Positions 32,681-44,854 are shown, counted from the first letter of the stretch. The stretch is DNA of 64,000 nt from Pycnopodia helianthoides (GCA_032158295.1 CM063243.1:9060948-9124947); one strand, 5' to 3'. The notes: a model not told the origin generated them from the sequence alone. Translations and numbers: made by a program.

Positions 32681-33450
32681 ATTTGTCGACCCCCTCCATG
32701 ACGAAAACCCCTCCACCCCCACCCACCTACTCTCTTGCCGACTAACACCCTACAATGTTCATTTGTCAACCACCTTTATAACGAAAACCTTCCACCCCCA
32801 TCCACCTACTCTACTGTCGAATAACACCCTAGAATGCCCATTTGTCGACCCCCTCCATGACGAAAACCCCTCCACCCCCACCCACCTACTCTCTTGCCGA
32901 CTAACACCCTACAATGTTCATTTGTCAACCACCTTCATAACGAAAACCTTCCACGCCCATCTACCTACTCTCCTTGTCGAATACCACCCTAGAATGTTCC
33001 ATTTGTCGACCCCCTTTTATTACGAAAACCCTCCACACCCACTCAACTAATCTCTTGTCAAAAACACCCGAGAATGTTCATTTGTCGACCCCCTCCATGA
33101 CAAAAACCCCTCCACGTCCATCCACCTACTCTATTGTCGAATAACACCCTAGAATGTTCCATTTGTCGACCCCCTTTATGACGAAAACCCTCCACACCCA
33201 CTCAGGTAAACTCTCTTGTCAAAAACACCCGAGAATGTTCATTTTGTCGACCCCCTCCATGACAAAAACCCCTCCACGCCCATCCACCTACTGTATTGTC
33301 GAATACCACCCTAGAATGTTCATTTGTCGACTCGCTCCATGACGATAACCCCTCCACGCCCATCTATCTACTCTCTTATCGAACAGCACCCCAGAATGTT
33401 CATTAATTTTTGTTGACCCCCTCCATGACGAAAACCTTCCACCCCCAGAT
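32681..33450 (+). repeat. 80-bp tandem array, about 10 copies
   Basis: The unit has CATTTGTCGACCCCCTCCAT, GACGAAAACCCCTCCAC, CCACCTACTCTCTTG and CACCCTAGAATGTT. ATTTGTC-type starts are spaced 79-81 bp from 32681 to 33402. In the first four units TCGACCCCC and TCAACCACC types alternate, suggesting a 160-bp higher-order unit. Open frames through it (32763-33342) are repeat artefacts because the period is not a multiple of three. Confidence 0.93.
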
Positions 33451-34146
33451 TTGCTGCTTTGAGCAGTTGTAGGCCATGGCCGTACGATGTACGGACACCT
33501 CTCCAAGTAGTTTGTCCGATTTTTCCTTACCACCTCTGATGATAAAACCTGCTGCATGTTAATTTGATTGTAATGAACCTCCATGACGTACTGATAGTAC
33601 ATTGAAGCACTCCAACCAGATCCCTATTGTAATCCTCGTATCGATCGGTCCCTGGGAATTTGGCAACCCTGGGTTTAAAAAAACCCTTAAAGTTGAACGA
33701 CCTGGGTTCAACTTGCATAAATAAACCTTTAACATAATTGTTTCGGATATATTTCTGCAAAATAATAACCAGGAACGTATTGCCAGTTCAGTATTAATAG
33801 CAGAAATGTGGGAATGTCCTCGTGAATGGTTACTTTATTGTGGCCAACTTCGAAGTGTCAATAGAGGGCGCCTAGAGCGTCTGACCGGTTATCTCCAACC
33901 CACTGAGTTATTGTGAGAACTTAATACAGTGTTCAGTTTGTGATCTTGTGTTTTTCTCATTACGTGGAAGACAAAGATCAAGACTGATCATTAGTGGAGA
34001 AGGTGTTAGTTTCAATCTGAAGGCTCACTGATAACAAAGTTCATTTATACCTGTACAAATCACCCAGCAAAACCTATCCATCGACACGCACGGGCCTGGT
34101 TATCAATGTGGCATTCTCAGTTCGTAGCACTCGGGTGGCATATACC
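33451..34146. other. intergenic, no gene recognised
   Basis: No gene or clear repeat is seen. CTGGGTTTAAAA and GACCTGGGTTCAACT near 33670-33715 form a short imperfect hairpin-like pair. Confidence 0.4.
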
Positions 34147-34530
34147 TGGACCCAATTTCATAGTGCTTAACACATTTTTTGCTTTGATGAAATGAGCAGG
34201 ATACCAGTCACAAATGGTACATGTGACATTGTATTTTGGCTGCAGGTAACCTAATTCTAGTAAGCATAATTTGGTTGTGTTTATCTACTGTTGTGCTTAA
34301 GCAGCTCTATGAAATTGGGCCCTGTCGGTTGGTGGGTCTGGTAGTTACCCTAAGACGGCAGGACTGAGCATTGAACCCACCCATCCCCAGCTGACGGTGC
34401 TGCACGAGAGAGCAAACCTTGTCGGCAGAGAAATATTATTTCCGTCTGAAATAGTTGATAAAATGTCATGAAGACCCCAAATTATAGTTTCCTTATTTCT
34501 ATCTCAGCAATCAAAACAAGCAGGTAGGAA
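34147..34530 (+). repeat. composite repeat: GGGCCC fold-back plus linked block
   Basis: A fold-back runs from CCCAATTTCATAGTGCTTAA to CTCTATGAAATTGGGCCC (34149-34322). It is followed at once by GTCGGTTGGTGGGTCTGGTA, GTTACCCTAAGACGGCAGG, GCACGAGAGAGCAAACCTTG and AATATTATTTCCGTCTGAAA. The same two parts, joined at the same point, occur at 54092-54440. Confidence 0.85.
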
Positions 34531-35512
34531 CGACGTGCACAAAGCCCCCGACAAAACATGACCAGAAATTGTCAAAATGGTGCGTTTCTTAAAAACAATA
34601 CGATGCAAAGTGTTTCCGCTATATGAAAACTTTTCTGATCAATAGGCCTACCGAGTGGAAGTTTTCCAATTCAAGTCCAAACATGGATCTGTCAATCAAG
34701 CAACAAGGAAACTATTTGAGTTTTTTCTTTTGTGAATTTCAATCATCATCGCCTGGTATTTATTATTAAAAAGCAAAACCAGCGAGTGGCACGCGCCGTT
34801 TATTTACATAATATCTTCAGTTTGTTTGTGCTCATCGATGAAAATACAACACTGTTTTGTTTTTCTCCTCGTCCAGTGTTGGAGGTTACCGCACTTGAGT
34901 GTGTGTGACCTCAGCCTGGTTCTGAGGTCAGTGACGGGATGCCCTCCGTCAAACTTATCAGCAGTAACACCCGTGGAACTCGCTTGAAATAGAAAGCGAC
35001 CGTGAACACAATGTAAAGCTGTGCGGCAAGGTTTGCGACAGCACCAGTCTTTTCTCCTGAAGACAATCGGGGCACACATGTCGAAACGTCAAGTTGCTGT
35101 TCTAAAAGAATAACCGGATTCCATGGTGCTATAGCCAAACAAAACCTTCCTAATTTACATTTTCACCATGCCAATTAAAAAGTTATAATCTGTGGAACCT
35201 TGAAGAAACTGTTAAGATTGATAACTTTGTGAAAATCAGTTCTTGAATCGCGTTGTGATTCTTAAGATAAAACTAATAATACATGAAATAATAAACAGCG
35301 CAACCATCTTGTTTTCCCCATCTCTAATATCTTGCTTTTCTTCCTTTCCACCAAATGTAACAAAACAGAAAAATAGTCTGGTTTCTATAATGACTTGAAA
35401 ATCCGAGTGCCCTTATACAGGGAATTCCTGTCACAAAACCCACACCAGGATACAGAAGCCGCACTTCACACAGCGCCACCGTGGCCAGATTGAACACGAA
35501 AAAAGGGCGGTC
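34531..35512. other. intergenic with one retroelement-type motif
   Basis: No coding homology is recognised. Minus-strand open frames at 34804-35138 look incidental. TCTCCTGAAGACAATCGGGG and ATGTCGAAACGTCAAG at 35054-35095 are related to motifs at 16375 and 62160. Confidence 0.45.
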
Positions 35513-35760
35513 GGGTTGGCGTGGTGGTGTCTTTCCTCGCCTTTCATCTCTTAGGACCCCGGTTTGAACCCCACCGGGGGCACCTTGTGGATTGGGTTTT
35601 CAGTCTCTACCTGAGTGTGTGGGGTTTTCCTGAAATATTTCTTTGCCCCCCCCCCATATCTACAATTAGAACTTCCTTCCTTGTCTTCTCTACATGGGAC
35701 TTTTGGCTAGTATAGTGATTAAGTTCGCTTGTGGCTTCACAACCGGAATTAATAAATAAT
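35513..35760 (+). mobile_element. tRNA-derived SINE, family C relative
   Basis: It has GGTTTGAACCCCACC (B-box-like), GGGTTTTCAGTCTCTACCTG, GTGTGGGGTTTTCCTG and the tail TATAGTGATTAAGTTCGCTT, then GTGGCTTCACAACCGGAATT. The front matches family C. The tail matches fragments at 22128 and 58346. Confidence 0.68.
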
Positions 35761-38700
35761 TGCAGTTTGTGGTCACCCAAAATGCCCTATTTTCGTCTTA
35801 TGGACAAAATCCAATATCATGCGACGATTGAATGTGAGCAAGGTTTAACACCAGTTAATTTCCCAATCCTGAGTTAGGGAGATATGAATGATGCCACCCG
35901 TCTATTGTCTAGTCTTCGACTCAACGTCTCATGTCCCCCAGTCCCCCACATCGTCCTCATCTCATGCCGCGCTCGTTAAGAGTCCTTCACGGTCATCATC
36001 TTTCCTCCTCTTTTCTTGTTAAGGCGGACACGCGTTGGGCTGACAACCACCAGTCAGGGCGCTTATAAAAAAAAAAACTCCCTGACTCGCAAAGCCCTAG
36101 ATTACAAGATGCTTATATCACCGGGACGAGATGTGTTGCTGCTTAATTATCCCCCTTTCTTTACCTTGGAGAACAGCGAAGACAAACTAACAAATGGATT
36201 AGGTGAAATTAGCTGTTTCTGCGAGCTGGTACGACCAGCTTAAGAGCCTCTGCCAGGCGATAATCTCTCAAGACTTTGAATTTTTTTTCTCTTTTTCAAA
36301 AGCGAGAGAGAGAAAATCCTCTTTCAAGACGTGGGCTTTTTGTAAGAAGATTGGATTCGTTGAGGGATCAAATTCCCTGGTGGGTTCAGTAACACATGCC
36401 GCTGGGCAAAGGCGCTAAGAGGTACCCCTGGCTGGCCTCCATTTTTGATAAGACAATTAGGAACATGGAGGGAAACGGAGAGGGAAAGAAGTTCAGTTAA
36501 AAGAAAGGCCACCTTTTTTTTTCGCAAACGGTTATTATTTTTCCATTCCGATGAGGACAAAGCAAGCTGTCAACCCCAGTGGGTGCAAATAGCTGTGATG
36601 CATTGTCAGGGGGGTGTATATATGTAGCACAAGAAGTTGTATGGCAGGTAGATCGATTGAGCTATTCCATTTGGAGTGGCCCACTACAATGTCCGTGTTT
36701 GGGAAACACGTAGGCGATTTGGCCCCAAATGACGCGAAACAAGGAACAAGTGCATTGAGGAGCAAGTGGGATTACGGCGGGGTGATCCAGCTTAGAGTCT
36801 TTCACCCTTTTGTGGGACCCCTACCCTTAACTGACACTTGCTCCGGGGCAGTGCTTAAGTCTCAAGGAGGCACCCTAAACGGGTCGAGGCTAACCAGGCC
36901 CATCCTCCACCAGCGCACCTCTTTAAGACGGTCTTGTCATCGTCATCATCGCCAACACAACACAGGTCCCTACGCATTAGCAATCGTGAGGCTTCGCCCT
37001 ATCCAAAACACCCACCACCAACAAGCCCCGTGCTTGTTGTGGTAACCTGTTAATCGTTGTCTAATGAGCAATGACCCCCCCCTTTCTTGTGACAATCTCC
37101 ATTTTGTCTTGTGAGGGGTTGGCGAAGATTTCTCCCTGACCAGGTTGGCAGGCCTTGTTTCTTGTCCCATTGACTCATTGTTTAACTTGCCACAACAGTC
37201 CCTTTTAACCTCCCCTTGTGTATGCACACACTTTTGCGGATTATCAGTGTGTCTTTTCTCAGCAGGAACGGGACCATGTCATCAATAGGTCCAACAAAGT
37301 TGGCTGATCTGCCCCCCGGCTGGGCTTCACTTCCTACCCCTTGATTGAAGCTTTCTCAAGGACCAATGTACCCCCCTTTTCCACGGTGATGACTCCCTTC
37401 TTTTGTACCTCTCCTACAATCCAAGTTCCCAGAATTGACCCATTGCAGACAGTAGTGTTAGTTGTTCACCAATCTGGATTTTTGACGCAATGCCAAAAAA
37501 TATTCTCTCAATTTTCAGAGCACACCCAACATTATGAACGATGATCCGCTAGCAGTAACATTCTCAAGCCCGGTTAGTGTCATCGATACTTTAAAAAACC
37601 CAGTAAAATACCAAAATCAAAATGTTGTAGGAAGTTGACATGTACAATTGACACGTATAAAAAGTTCCGCTCGCCATAATGTCACGACAAACCTACACTG
37701 GAAATTGTATTTTCACTGTAACCAGATTCTTATCGGCTCCAATTTTGCTTTAAAGTTGCAACTTTCTCACAGATAGCTAAAATGTTCAAATTTTCAGATT
37801 ACTCAATCATTACTTCAGAATTCCCATTTCCCAAACCACACCTCTTCCCCAATAACCCCCCCCCACAACAAAATGGGCAATATGGTCATCATGGTAGCGC
37901 GCGGAACAACACTGGTAGTTGTCTGAGACCAGTATTGTGTGACCCAACCTGTGAAAGTTTAAGCCCAATCTGTCACAAGGGTCACGAGAAACATCGTGAA
38001 AACAACCACAATGTTTTCAGTGTTTTCAAACATCGGGTTTTTGACTAGCGAAAACTATAGCATTTCAAGCAAAACTGTTTCAAGGGAAGTACTCCACCAT
38101 GACCGTCTTTATACCATGTCAAGTTATGAGCAAATCTGTGAACATTTAACATTCGATCTTACCAATGTTGTGCACTCAGTTAACTATCCGTTTATATTTT
38201 GTGCACTTTACACGTCTTTCAGGATATGGCATGGACAATTAACAGCAGTTTATTCTTCATTTATTCAAATCATAACACTGAAATCGAAAAGCAGTACGTC
38301 CCTTCTTTGTGCTCGTCGACTTTTATCAGACATCTAAGCCGAATCCCATTTCAGTTTGAAAATCATGACCTCTGGCGGTACATGTTTAAGAGCCCTGTAT
38401 AGTTCCAACCCAATTTCCTTTTCAGGTCCTTGCACCCCAAACGGACCATACAGGTCCCAGGCGTTCAATTATCTGATCTTTGTTGTGGAAAGATGAGGTC
38501 TTTAGGAGACGGCTAAGTGGGTGATAGAGGAACACCGTTCTCCATCTCTTTCACTCGTTAATTCTCTACTCTTCGGTGGTAATTAAGACGGAAGAAAAGG
38601 TAGCAACTTTAAGACGCTGAGAATGGTGATGAGGATGATGATGTTGTAACTGTAATCTAATGAGGAGGAATTGTTGATCAATGCACGGCCCTTAGATCTG

Positions 38701-40435
38701 TTCGACTAACGTGTAATTACTATTAGAATGGTGAGGTTGTTGAATGTCTGACTAAGTTTGTTACTCAGTGATGATGAAAACGTATTGTTTTAAAGACAGA
38801 GATGTAATTAATCTATGCCTGACAGAAACAGATGATGAAGATGACTCTTAGTGGCACCATATTGTGTTAACCCTCTTGCTGTCTGACCATTCAATACCAT
38901 TCACTGTGGTTTTGAATGATAGATAAACTATGCCAGCCTGCAATATGATACCATTAGGGAATGCATGTACACAGTACACAGTTAGTTCTGTGCACAGTTG
39001 TGCCACAGTACACAACCTTGGCAGTCGAATGGTTTTAAATGGTTGGTCAACTCACTGGAAAATGTTGCCAATTAAAATCTATGTTGATGAGTACTGGCGG
39101 CTCAAAGAAGAGCTGGGTTGTATTTGCACATATCCTAGCTAGATTTATTTTCAAGTATTTTGTAGAAATATATTTTCAAAGGAAGATTTGATTTCATAGA
39201 AACATATAGTCTTCGTTCGAGTTGTTTCCTCTTTTTCGATACGCGCAAGACTTCGCACATCAATTGGTATCACCATTGCAATATTATTGCAGAATTCTGT
39301 GTTACGCGAGTCAATGGTCAGCGCCTGATTCATGTTTATTGTTGGTTTTCTACCTCCATGGTTTGGCTAAAACGAAAGAACCCATCATGGCGTGGCGACT
39401 TATTAGGTGAACTTTACAGACAAACACTCAATGGTCATGCGTAACTATAGGAAGGAACTGACAAGTTTTCAGGCGTGGTTCTTGTCCGGGGAAACTTGAT
39501 GAACCTTGAGAACCTTGGAGGAACCGTGAAGACAATTTGAGTTCTGAAACTATTTTGTTGTTGTACCCTTGCCGTGCCTTGATGTTGGAATGTCTTTGTT
39601 CAGGCCTAAAAAGCTGAAGGTGGCAGTACATTTCATCATGCCTGGGAACTGTTATCAGGTCATTCAAATACATAGAGATTCAAGGAAGGAAATTATGAAT
39701 GACTAATAAAAATTAAGATAAGGAAATATGGGATGACCTTCTCACGGCAGAGTGTTGCTTAATGATTACTGTAAACCAAATCCCAAACTCCTGTGTTTGA
39801 TCATAAAGGCGGCAGGTGATGTGTAATGATGTATAGGACAAGATAAACCAGTTGGGTGTTCTTTGTTTTCTGGGACTGTTCACCTGGGCCAGATTAGAGC
39901 GAACAATGAGCCCCCGTGCACGGCCAGAAATCGATCCTTTGCATTCCTGACTGAATTACTCCATGTAATCCGTGGGCACTTCAATTCTCCAAACCTCTTG
40001 TGTATAGAAATGTTTCATCCACACATTGTCAATTATTCATCCACTTTTGAACTAAATCTGCAGACTGTACACGAACCTACATACATCTGATTATCAACTT
40101 GTCACATGTGGGTCACCCAGATCATAAGTCGCATTATAGGCTAGTCTATTTCTGCCTCATTGAAACTGTGCATGCGCACCATCTCTGGGATTGCCAGAAA
40201 TGTTACTAAATGTAATCAAACATTGCCGTATAGAGGCGTTGCACCGTCACGTGACCTCCATAGCAACCGCAAATACTTAGACATCATTGGTTTTTGAAGA
40301 GTAAACTCATTCCCTTTCAATAGTAGTTTTCCATATAGACACAACGCACAACCAAACTGTCATCAAATAAGATGGCTACAATGTAAAGGAAAACACCAAA
40401 CAGCGGTTTATATTTTGTGAGGGATTTGTTCATAA
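35761..40435. other. intergenic, possible regulatory DNA
   Basis: No gene is recognised. Open frames such as 36614-37045 have no family features. It contains a MITE fragment (37950-38180). Several compact non-repetitive stretches (for example 37060-37220 and 38520-38830, rich in TAATTA, CTAATGAG and GATGATGATG) could be regulatory, but nothing proves it. Confidence 0.4.
37950..38180 (+). mobile_element. TTAA-type MITE, truncated
   Basis: ACCTGTGAAAGTTTAAGCCC, GGTCACGAGAAA, then GCAAATCTGTGAACATTTAA and ATCTTACCAATGTTGTGCAC match 57850-58171 in order. The left terminus is missing. Confidence 0.7.
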
Positions 40436-40545
40436 ATCTTGGCTCAATTTCACTGAGCTCCGTGTGCACGAGACAAGTAGCTAAGCACAACACAGTTGAT
40501 TTGTTCACCGGAGTAAGGTTACTAGCCAAAATGACATATCACACG
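40436..40545. repeat. GGGCCC-family fold-back fragment
   Basis: GCTCAATTTCACTGAGCTCC, AGTAGCTAAGCACAACAC and AGGTTACTAGCCAAAATGAC match the left half of the family. The right half is absent. Confidence 0.55.
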
Positions 40546-40591
40546 TGCCGTCTTCGATCGATTTCCTAATTTGCCAATAGCGAAAAGATTG

Positions 40592-40940
40592 TTCAAGGCA
40601 GGGTATACTTTTGGTTATTACTCCACAAATTAGTGACCATAAAAACTCACTTGGTACAGAGCACTGGAGAGTTGTTGATATTATAAAACATTGTTAGAAA
40701 CGACCCCTTCTGAAGTATTGTAGTTTTAGAGAAAGAGGTAATTTTTCACCAGCAAATTTGAATCTGAGAAAGGCTTCAGGCATGTGAAAGCAAAACATTT
40801 TTTATGGAAAAAACACCCTTTAATATGGTGTTTTTTTCTTTCATGATTTGTTTGCAATTTCGAGGGTCTACCCAGTTGAGTCCAAATTTTCACAGGTTTG
40901 TTATTTTATGCCAAAGAGGATACTGGTCTTTGGTGTATCC
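40592..40940 (+). mobile_element. TTAA-type MITE, truncated on the right
   Basis: CAAGGCAGGGTATACTTTTG, GTTATTACTCCACAAATTAG, TTATAAAACATTGTTAGAAA and GAGAAAGGCTTCAGGC are near-identical to 20578-21048. It lacks the right terminus and is followed about 90 bp later by another member. Confidence 0.8.
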
Positions 40941-41030
40941 TTTAAACATGTTCTACAGAAAATGCTCAATGAAATCGGGCACTGGTTATACCAATACTTC
41001 GCATTACAATTGACACAATTATCAATGTAT

Positions 41031-41446
41031 TTAAAGGCACTGGACACTATTGGTAATTACTCAAAATAATTGTTAGCATAAAAACTTTCTCGGTAACGAG
41101 CAATGGAGAGCTGTTGATAGCATAAAACATTGTGAGAAATGGCTCCCTCTGAAGTAACGTAGTTTTTGAGAAAGAAGTAATTTCTCGGTAAAATATTTGA
41201 ATTGATTTTGAGACCTCACGCGTGAGGTCTCGATTTTGAGACCTCACGCTTGAGGTCTCGAAATCGAGCATCTGAAAGCACACAACTTCGTGTGACAAGG
41301 GTGTCTTTTCTTCCATTATTATCTCGCAACTTCGACGACCAATTGAGTTCAAATTTTCACAGGTTTGTTATTTTGTGCATATGTTGAGATACACCAAGTG
41401 AGAAGACTGGTCTTTGACAATTACCAAAGGTGTCCAGTGTCTTTAA
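41031..41446 (+). mobile_element. TTAA-type MITE, complete
   Basis: The left end TTAAAGGCACTGGACACTAT, then TGGTAATTACTCAAA, is matched by an inverted right end, TTTGACAATTACCAAAGGTG, then TCCAGTGTCTTTAA. Both ends carry TTAA. The middle has two palindromes built from GAGACCTCACG and its complement (41210-41231, and 41238-41259 with one mismatch). At 416 bp without coding it is a non-autonomous DNA element. The TTAA would fit a piggyBac-type target, which is inference. Confidence 0.92.
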
Positions 41447-42832
41447 CACACAAGCCTTCATACTGACAATTGTACAAAAGGTTGTTTTTCGATCACTGCG
41501 AATCGTGTAATTTAATAACGTCTTTCATATGATCAGTACCTAAAATGTAGCAAAGCTACTTTGTAATGTGAGATTACGCTTTGGGCCGTAGATGTTAACC
41601 GGGCCGTACTTTAACGTAATCCGTCACCGAAATGTGAACATTTTGTTTTAGAAGTAAAGTTTCCTGCACAGTACACCATTTATTACACCCGAAGATGTGT
41701 GTTTATTTCCACATGCCAGTCTTGCATATTTATTCCTCGTGTCTGTTTATTTGATTACATAAAGTTCCAAATAATATTTGTCAGTTTTGACATGTTTATT
41801 CCGTTAATTTAAAACAGCTCTCGTGTCTCGTGAGGTTTTACATTGTAGCCGCGCCATCAAGTGCCAACTCGCCATCAGATAAGGCGCGTGGCATGACGAT
41901 GGGTGGACGGCCATACAGTCGTAATTTTTATGAACAGCAAAAATCAGGTACACATATTGCATGAGGCATCCGGTTTGATTTGACAAGATCATCTAACCGT
42001 GATAAATAAACACTGCCCTTGTATTTACATTCGCAAATTGACGAAGTTCTAACTAGATTTCGGTTTATTTATCCTATACGAAAGGTGAAGTATGTGTTTG
42101 TGTACAGTCGATACATCATCAAGCCCCGTCTCGCGCAGCATAATTTCCCCATATACAGTCAACGGGTGTGTGTCGCACCGGGGCGCGGTGCCCCGCACTG
42201 CCGAAATTTAATCACTATTACCAAGTTGTGTATAATATCTACACACACAGAAAGATCTGTTTAGTCATTGTATGACAACACTATAAATCAGCTCGGTGTT
42301 CCGTGAAACTGTAAACATATTAGTTTGGTTTCTTCGCGGGGCTGCTGTACAGCTGGCTGGGCAGCCGCGAGATGATTTCCGAGCCGAAGTCTTAAATTTA
42401 TGTTCCCCCCTCATGTCTAGCTTCATCCCAATTAGCCTATCTTTGGCAGGCCCGATGAAATATTTACAAGGGCAAATTTACTGGGTTTGGAATATTGTAA
42501 ATAAACAGAAAAAGATGAGCAGCGCGTGTGCAGGCGCGGTAACAAACACAGGCCACAAGTCAGACGCTGCTCGTTAAGGCCCCGTACTCGGCAGCAGAGT
42601 CATCGGCTATAATAAATGGCGAACGGCTATAACGCTTGGTCAAGATTTCAACAAGGCACGAGCGTGTAAAAGTCATGGCCCGACACCTTTCAAACGTCAC
42701 GTGGTCACACCAGATCGTATACAAGTAAAGCATGTTATCCCCATGACATGACCCAGTAGTCGGTCCCCGGTTTTTCACAGCAATTTATTTTCTCTGACCT
42801 AAAATAGGCATTGTAAGATCAGAGTTAAACAT
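41447..42832. other. intergenic, candidate conserved non-coding DNA
   Basis: No gene or repeat is seen. 42390-42620 has a dense non-repetitive texture with GATGAAATATTTACAAGGGC, GGGTTTGGAATATTG and GTAAATAAACA (forkhead-like). It could be a regulatory element, but there is no direct proof. Confidence 0.4.
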
Positions 42833-42971
42833 GGGGCCGATTTCTCAAAGAGATAAGACTAGTCTTATCTGAAGTTAGGACCAGTAACTGGTCTTAACTA
42901 AAGACTAGTCCTATCTCTTAGCATTGCCTAGCACTAGTCCTAATTTAGGAAGAGTTTTGTGAAATCGACCC
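42833..42971. mobile_element. short palindromic MITE
   Basis: The ends are inverted: GGGGCCGATTTCTCAAAG and GTTTTGTGAAATCGACCCC. The inside is full of ACTAGTC and TTAGGA palindromic pieces (AAGACTAGTCTTATCT, AGACTAGTCCTATCT). Length is 139 bp, with no coding. I see one copy only. Confidence 0.75.
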
Positions 42972-43437
42972 CGCCTATGAAGTTGTCTTTTTTCAAAAAT
43001 GAAGAAAGGCCTTGTCACACAGGACATTTGTTTACAGGCAACTTGGGGGCAACCAACTACACTGTACTGTATGCAAAAGGAACACTTTGGCAGCACAAGA
43101 GACATTCTTCTAGGTGTAACTCACTATCCCCAGGAGATGCTTACATGAAATTGCCTGGAACTGGTTGCCTGTGAATTGCTTCGTGTGACATAACCTTTAG
43201 GTCTTCACCATTGATTCCGGGAAGAGCGAATTAATTCAAAACCTCTGCTAATTCTCCTGAAAAAGAGATATGTGAAAAATTCATCAGATCAGGTGGTCAC
43301 GTGTTCCTCATTGAAAACAACCCAATGTAGTATATTCTTATTTCAATTGCCGCAATTCAAATAAACATTGACTGTGAAGCGTCTTCACAAGCTTTTTTTC
43401 AACATTGGCTATTTCAGACGGCGCTCTTGAGAAAATG

Positions 43438-43626
43438 AGCCCAATTTCTAGAGCTGCACAAACAGGAGCTATAAGCCCAACAAAATCTTGCTGACCAGAA
43501 CAAGATTACCAGCCAGAATGCCATGTCACGTGTACTATCTGTAGCTGGTATCCTGGTTATGTTTTGCTTAGCAGAAATTTGCTAAGCAATTTTGTTCTGC
43601 TTAAGCAGCTCTATGAATATGGGACC
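43438..43626. repeat. fold-back repeat, GGGCCCAATTTCATAGAGCT family
   Basis: The left end is GAGCCCAATTTCTAGAGCTG and the right end AAGCAGCTCTATGAATATGG. The centre has AGATTACCAGCCAGAATGCC and GTAGCTGGTATCCTGG. It is a moderately diverged copy. Confidence 0.8.
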
Positions 43627-43848
43627 TGTTGAAAACCTGGTCCATGCGCATACCGTACGGTAGACCAACCTGTACCAATTAAATGAGGAGTCAGTTTCCC
43701 TTGTGGTTCATTACTTTACATTTAAAATTAAAAAAAGTCGCATCCCCTCATGGTGATCCCGTGGCTGCCGCTTCCCAGTTTGTATCGTATTGGGTGTGAT
43801 CCCTGGCTACACGGCACTTAACGGTTGCATGGCTTCTGACTGGCACCC

Positions 43849-43966
43849 CGAACAAAGATATTGACAAAATAGGGAGACCGCCAACATAGGGCTAGATAGC
43901 TCCGTTGGTAGAGCGCCGGTCGTTGGTTCAAATCCCGCTCTAGTCAATTTTTCTTTGTTCAACCCA
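43849..43966 (+). mobile_element. tRNA-derived SINE, family B, anticodon arm lost
   Basis: GAACAAAGATATTGACAAAA, TAGGGAGACCGCCAACATAG and GGCTAGATAGCTCCGTTGG match 2677-2822 exactly or nearly so. After GGTAGAGCGCCGG it jumps to TCGTTGGTTCAAATCCCGC, so the anticodon arm present in the other copy is missing here. The acceptor stem still pairs. Confidence 0.82.
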
Positions 43967-44854
43967 AAACCATTTGAAATTTACCCAGTCAGTTTCCCTT
44001 GTGGTTCATTACTTGACAATTAAATGAGTGTTACACAATGGTGTTACATGGAAGAAGGCGCGCAGTTTACTTAATACAATTTCCTTCATAGCATGCACAG
44101 TGTGTTGTTGAACCGCTCGTACCCGTAGGCACACACACAGGCAACCCTTCAGTCATCATTTGTGATTGGGCAAAGACCCACGTTTCCCTCCTCAACACCC
44201 CCCCCCCCCCTCTCCTGTCAAATCCACATCTGCCTACCACACCGGCCTGCCCGGCAAACACGTCCCGCGGTAGGTAGCTGGCAAGGTACATCAATGGTAT
44301 GTTGCCGAAGTGTTTGTCTGTGACCGAAAAGTGCCAGTTTCACGAGCAGTTAGGTAATTAGTTTGACGGGCAGAAGTGATGGTTGTATGAAAAGTCCGAT
44401 AATTAGTGTGACGGCTGGACGTGTCATAATATGATGTGGGAAACGAATGCCCTCGCGTCTTTCTGTGTCTGCAAAAATGAGTCACGCGTATACAACGAGA
44501 AGGCCTGCATACGTATATCTTGTATTATACTGCAACGACAAAACTTCAGGGTTAGTTCCAATCTGAAACCTCACTGATTGCTGAGTTTATAACAGAGCCC
44601 TTATCCCACAGAATCCATCTGAAATGCTGCAAATGACTCGAGATAATAGCATTTGAAGACCACCATCACATTTTGCCTATATTTCGATTTGTGCACTCGA
44701 AATAGGCGAGTCGTGTGCCCGGAAGAAAGGCTCTATGCCCTTCTTCCATCTGTGTGCACACAAAGTACTTTTCATACCTAACACAGTTGAACAGTACACT
44801 AACAGAAGGTTATAAGCAATAAAATGACCGAGAATTCTCCCGAATTCCCGAAAA
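43967..44854. other. intergenic, no gene recognised
   Basis: A C-run lies at 44199-44210. Repeated TAATTAGTxTGACGG (44356 and 44401) is a minor local duplication. CAATCTGAAACCTCACTGAT (44560) resembles 34014 and 58213, probably an old dispersed repeat. Confidence 0.4.

Noticed and set aside
32763..33050. 95-residue open frame with repeated FITKTFHPHPPTLL
   Set aside because: It is produced by the 80-bp tandem array; the frame changes from unit to unit.
36614..37045. 143-residue + strand open frame
   Set aside because: No domain, no initiation context, no splice signals or neighbours; the length is possible by chance in a 64-kb window.
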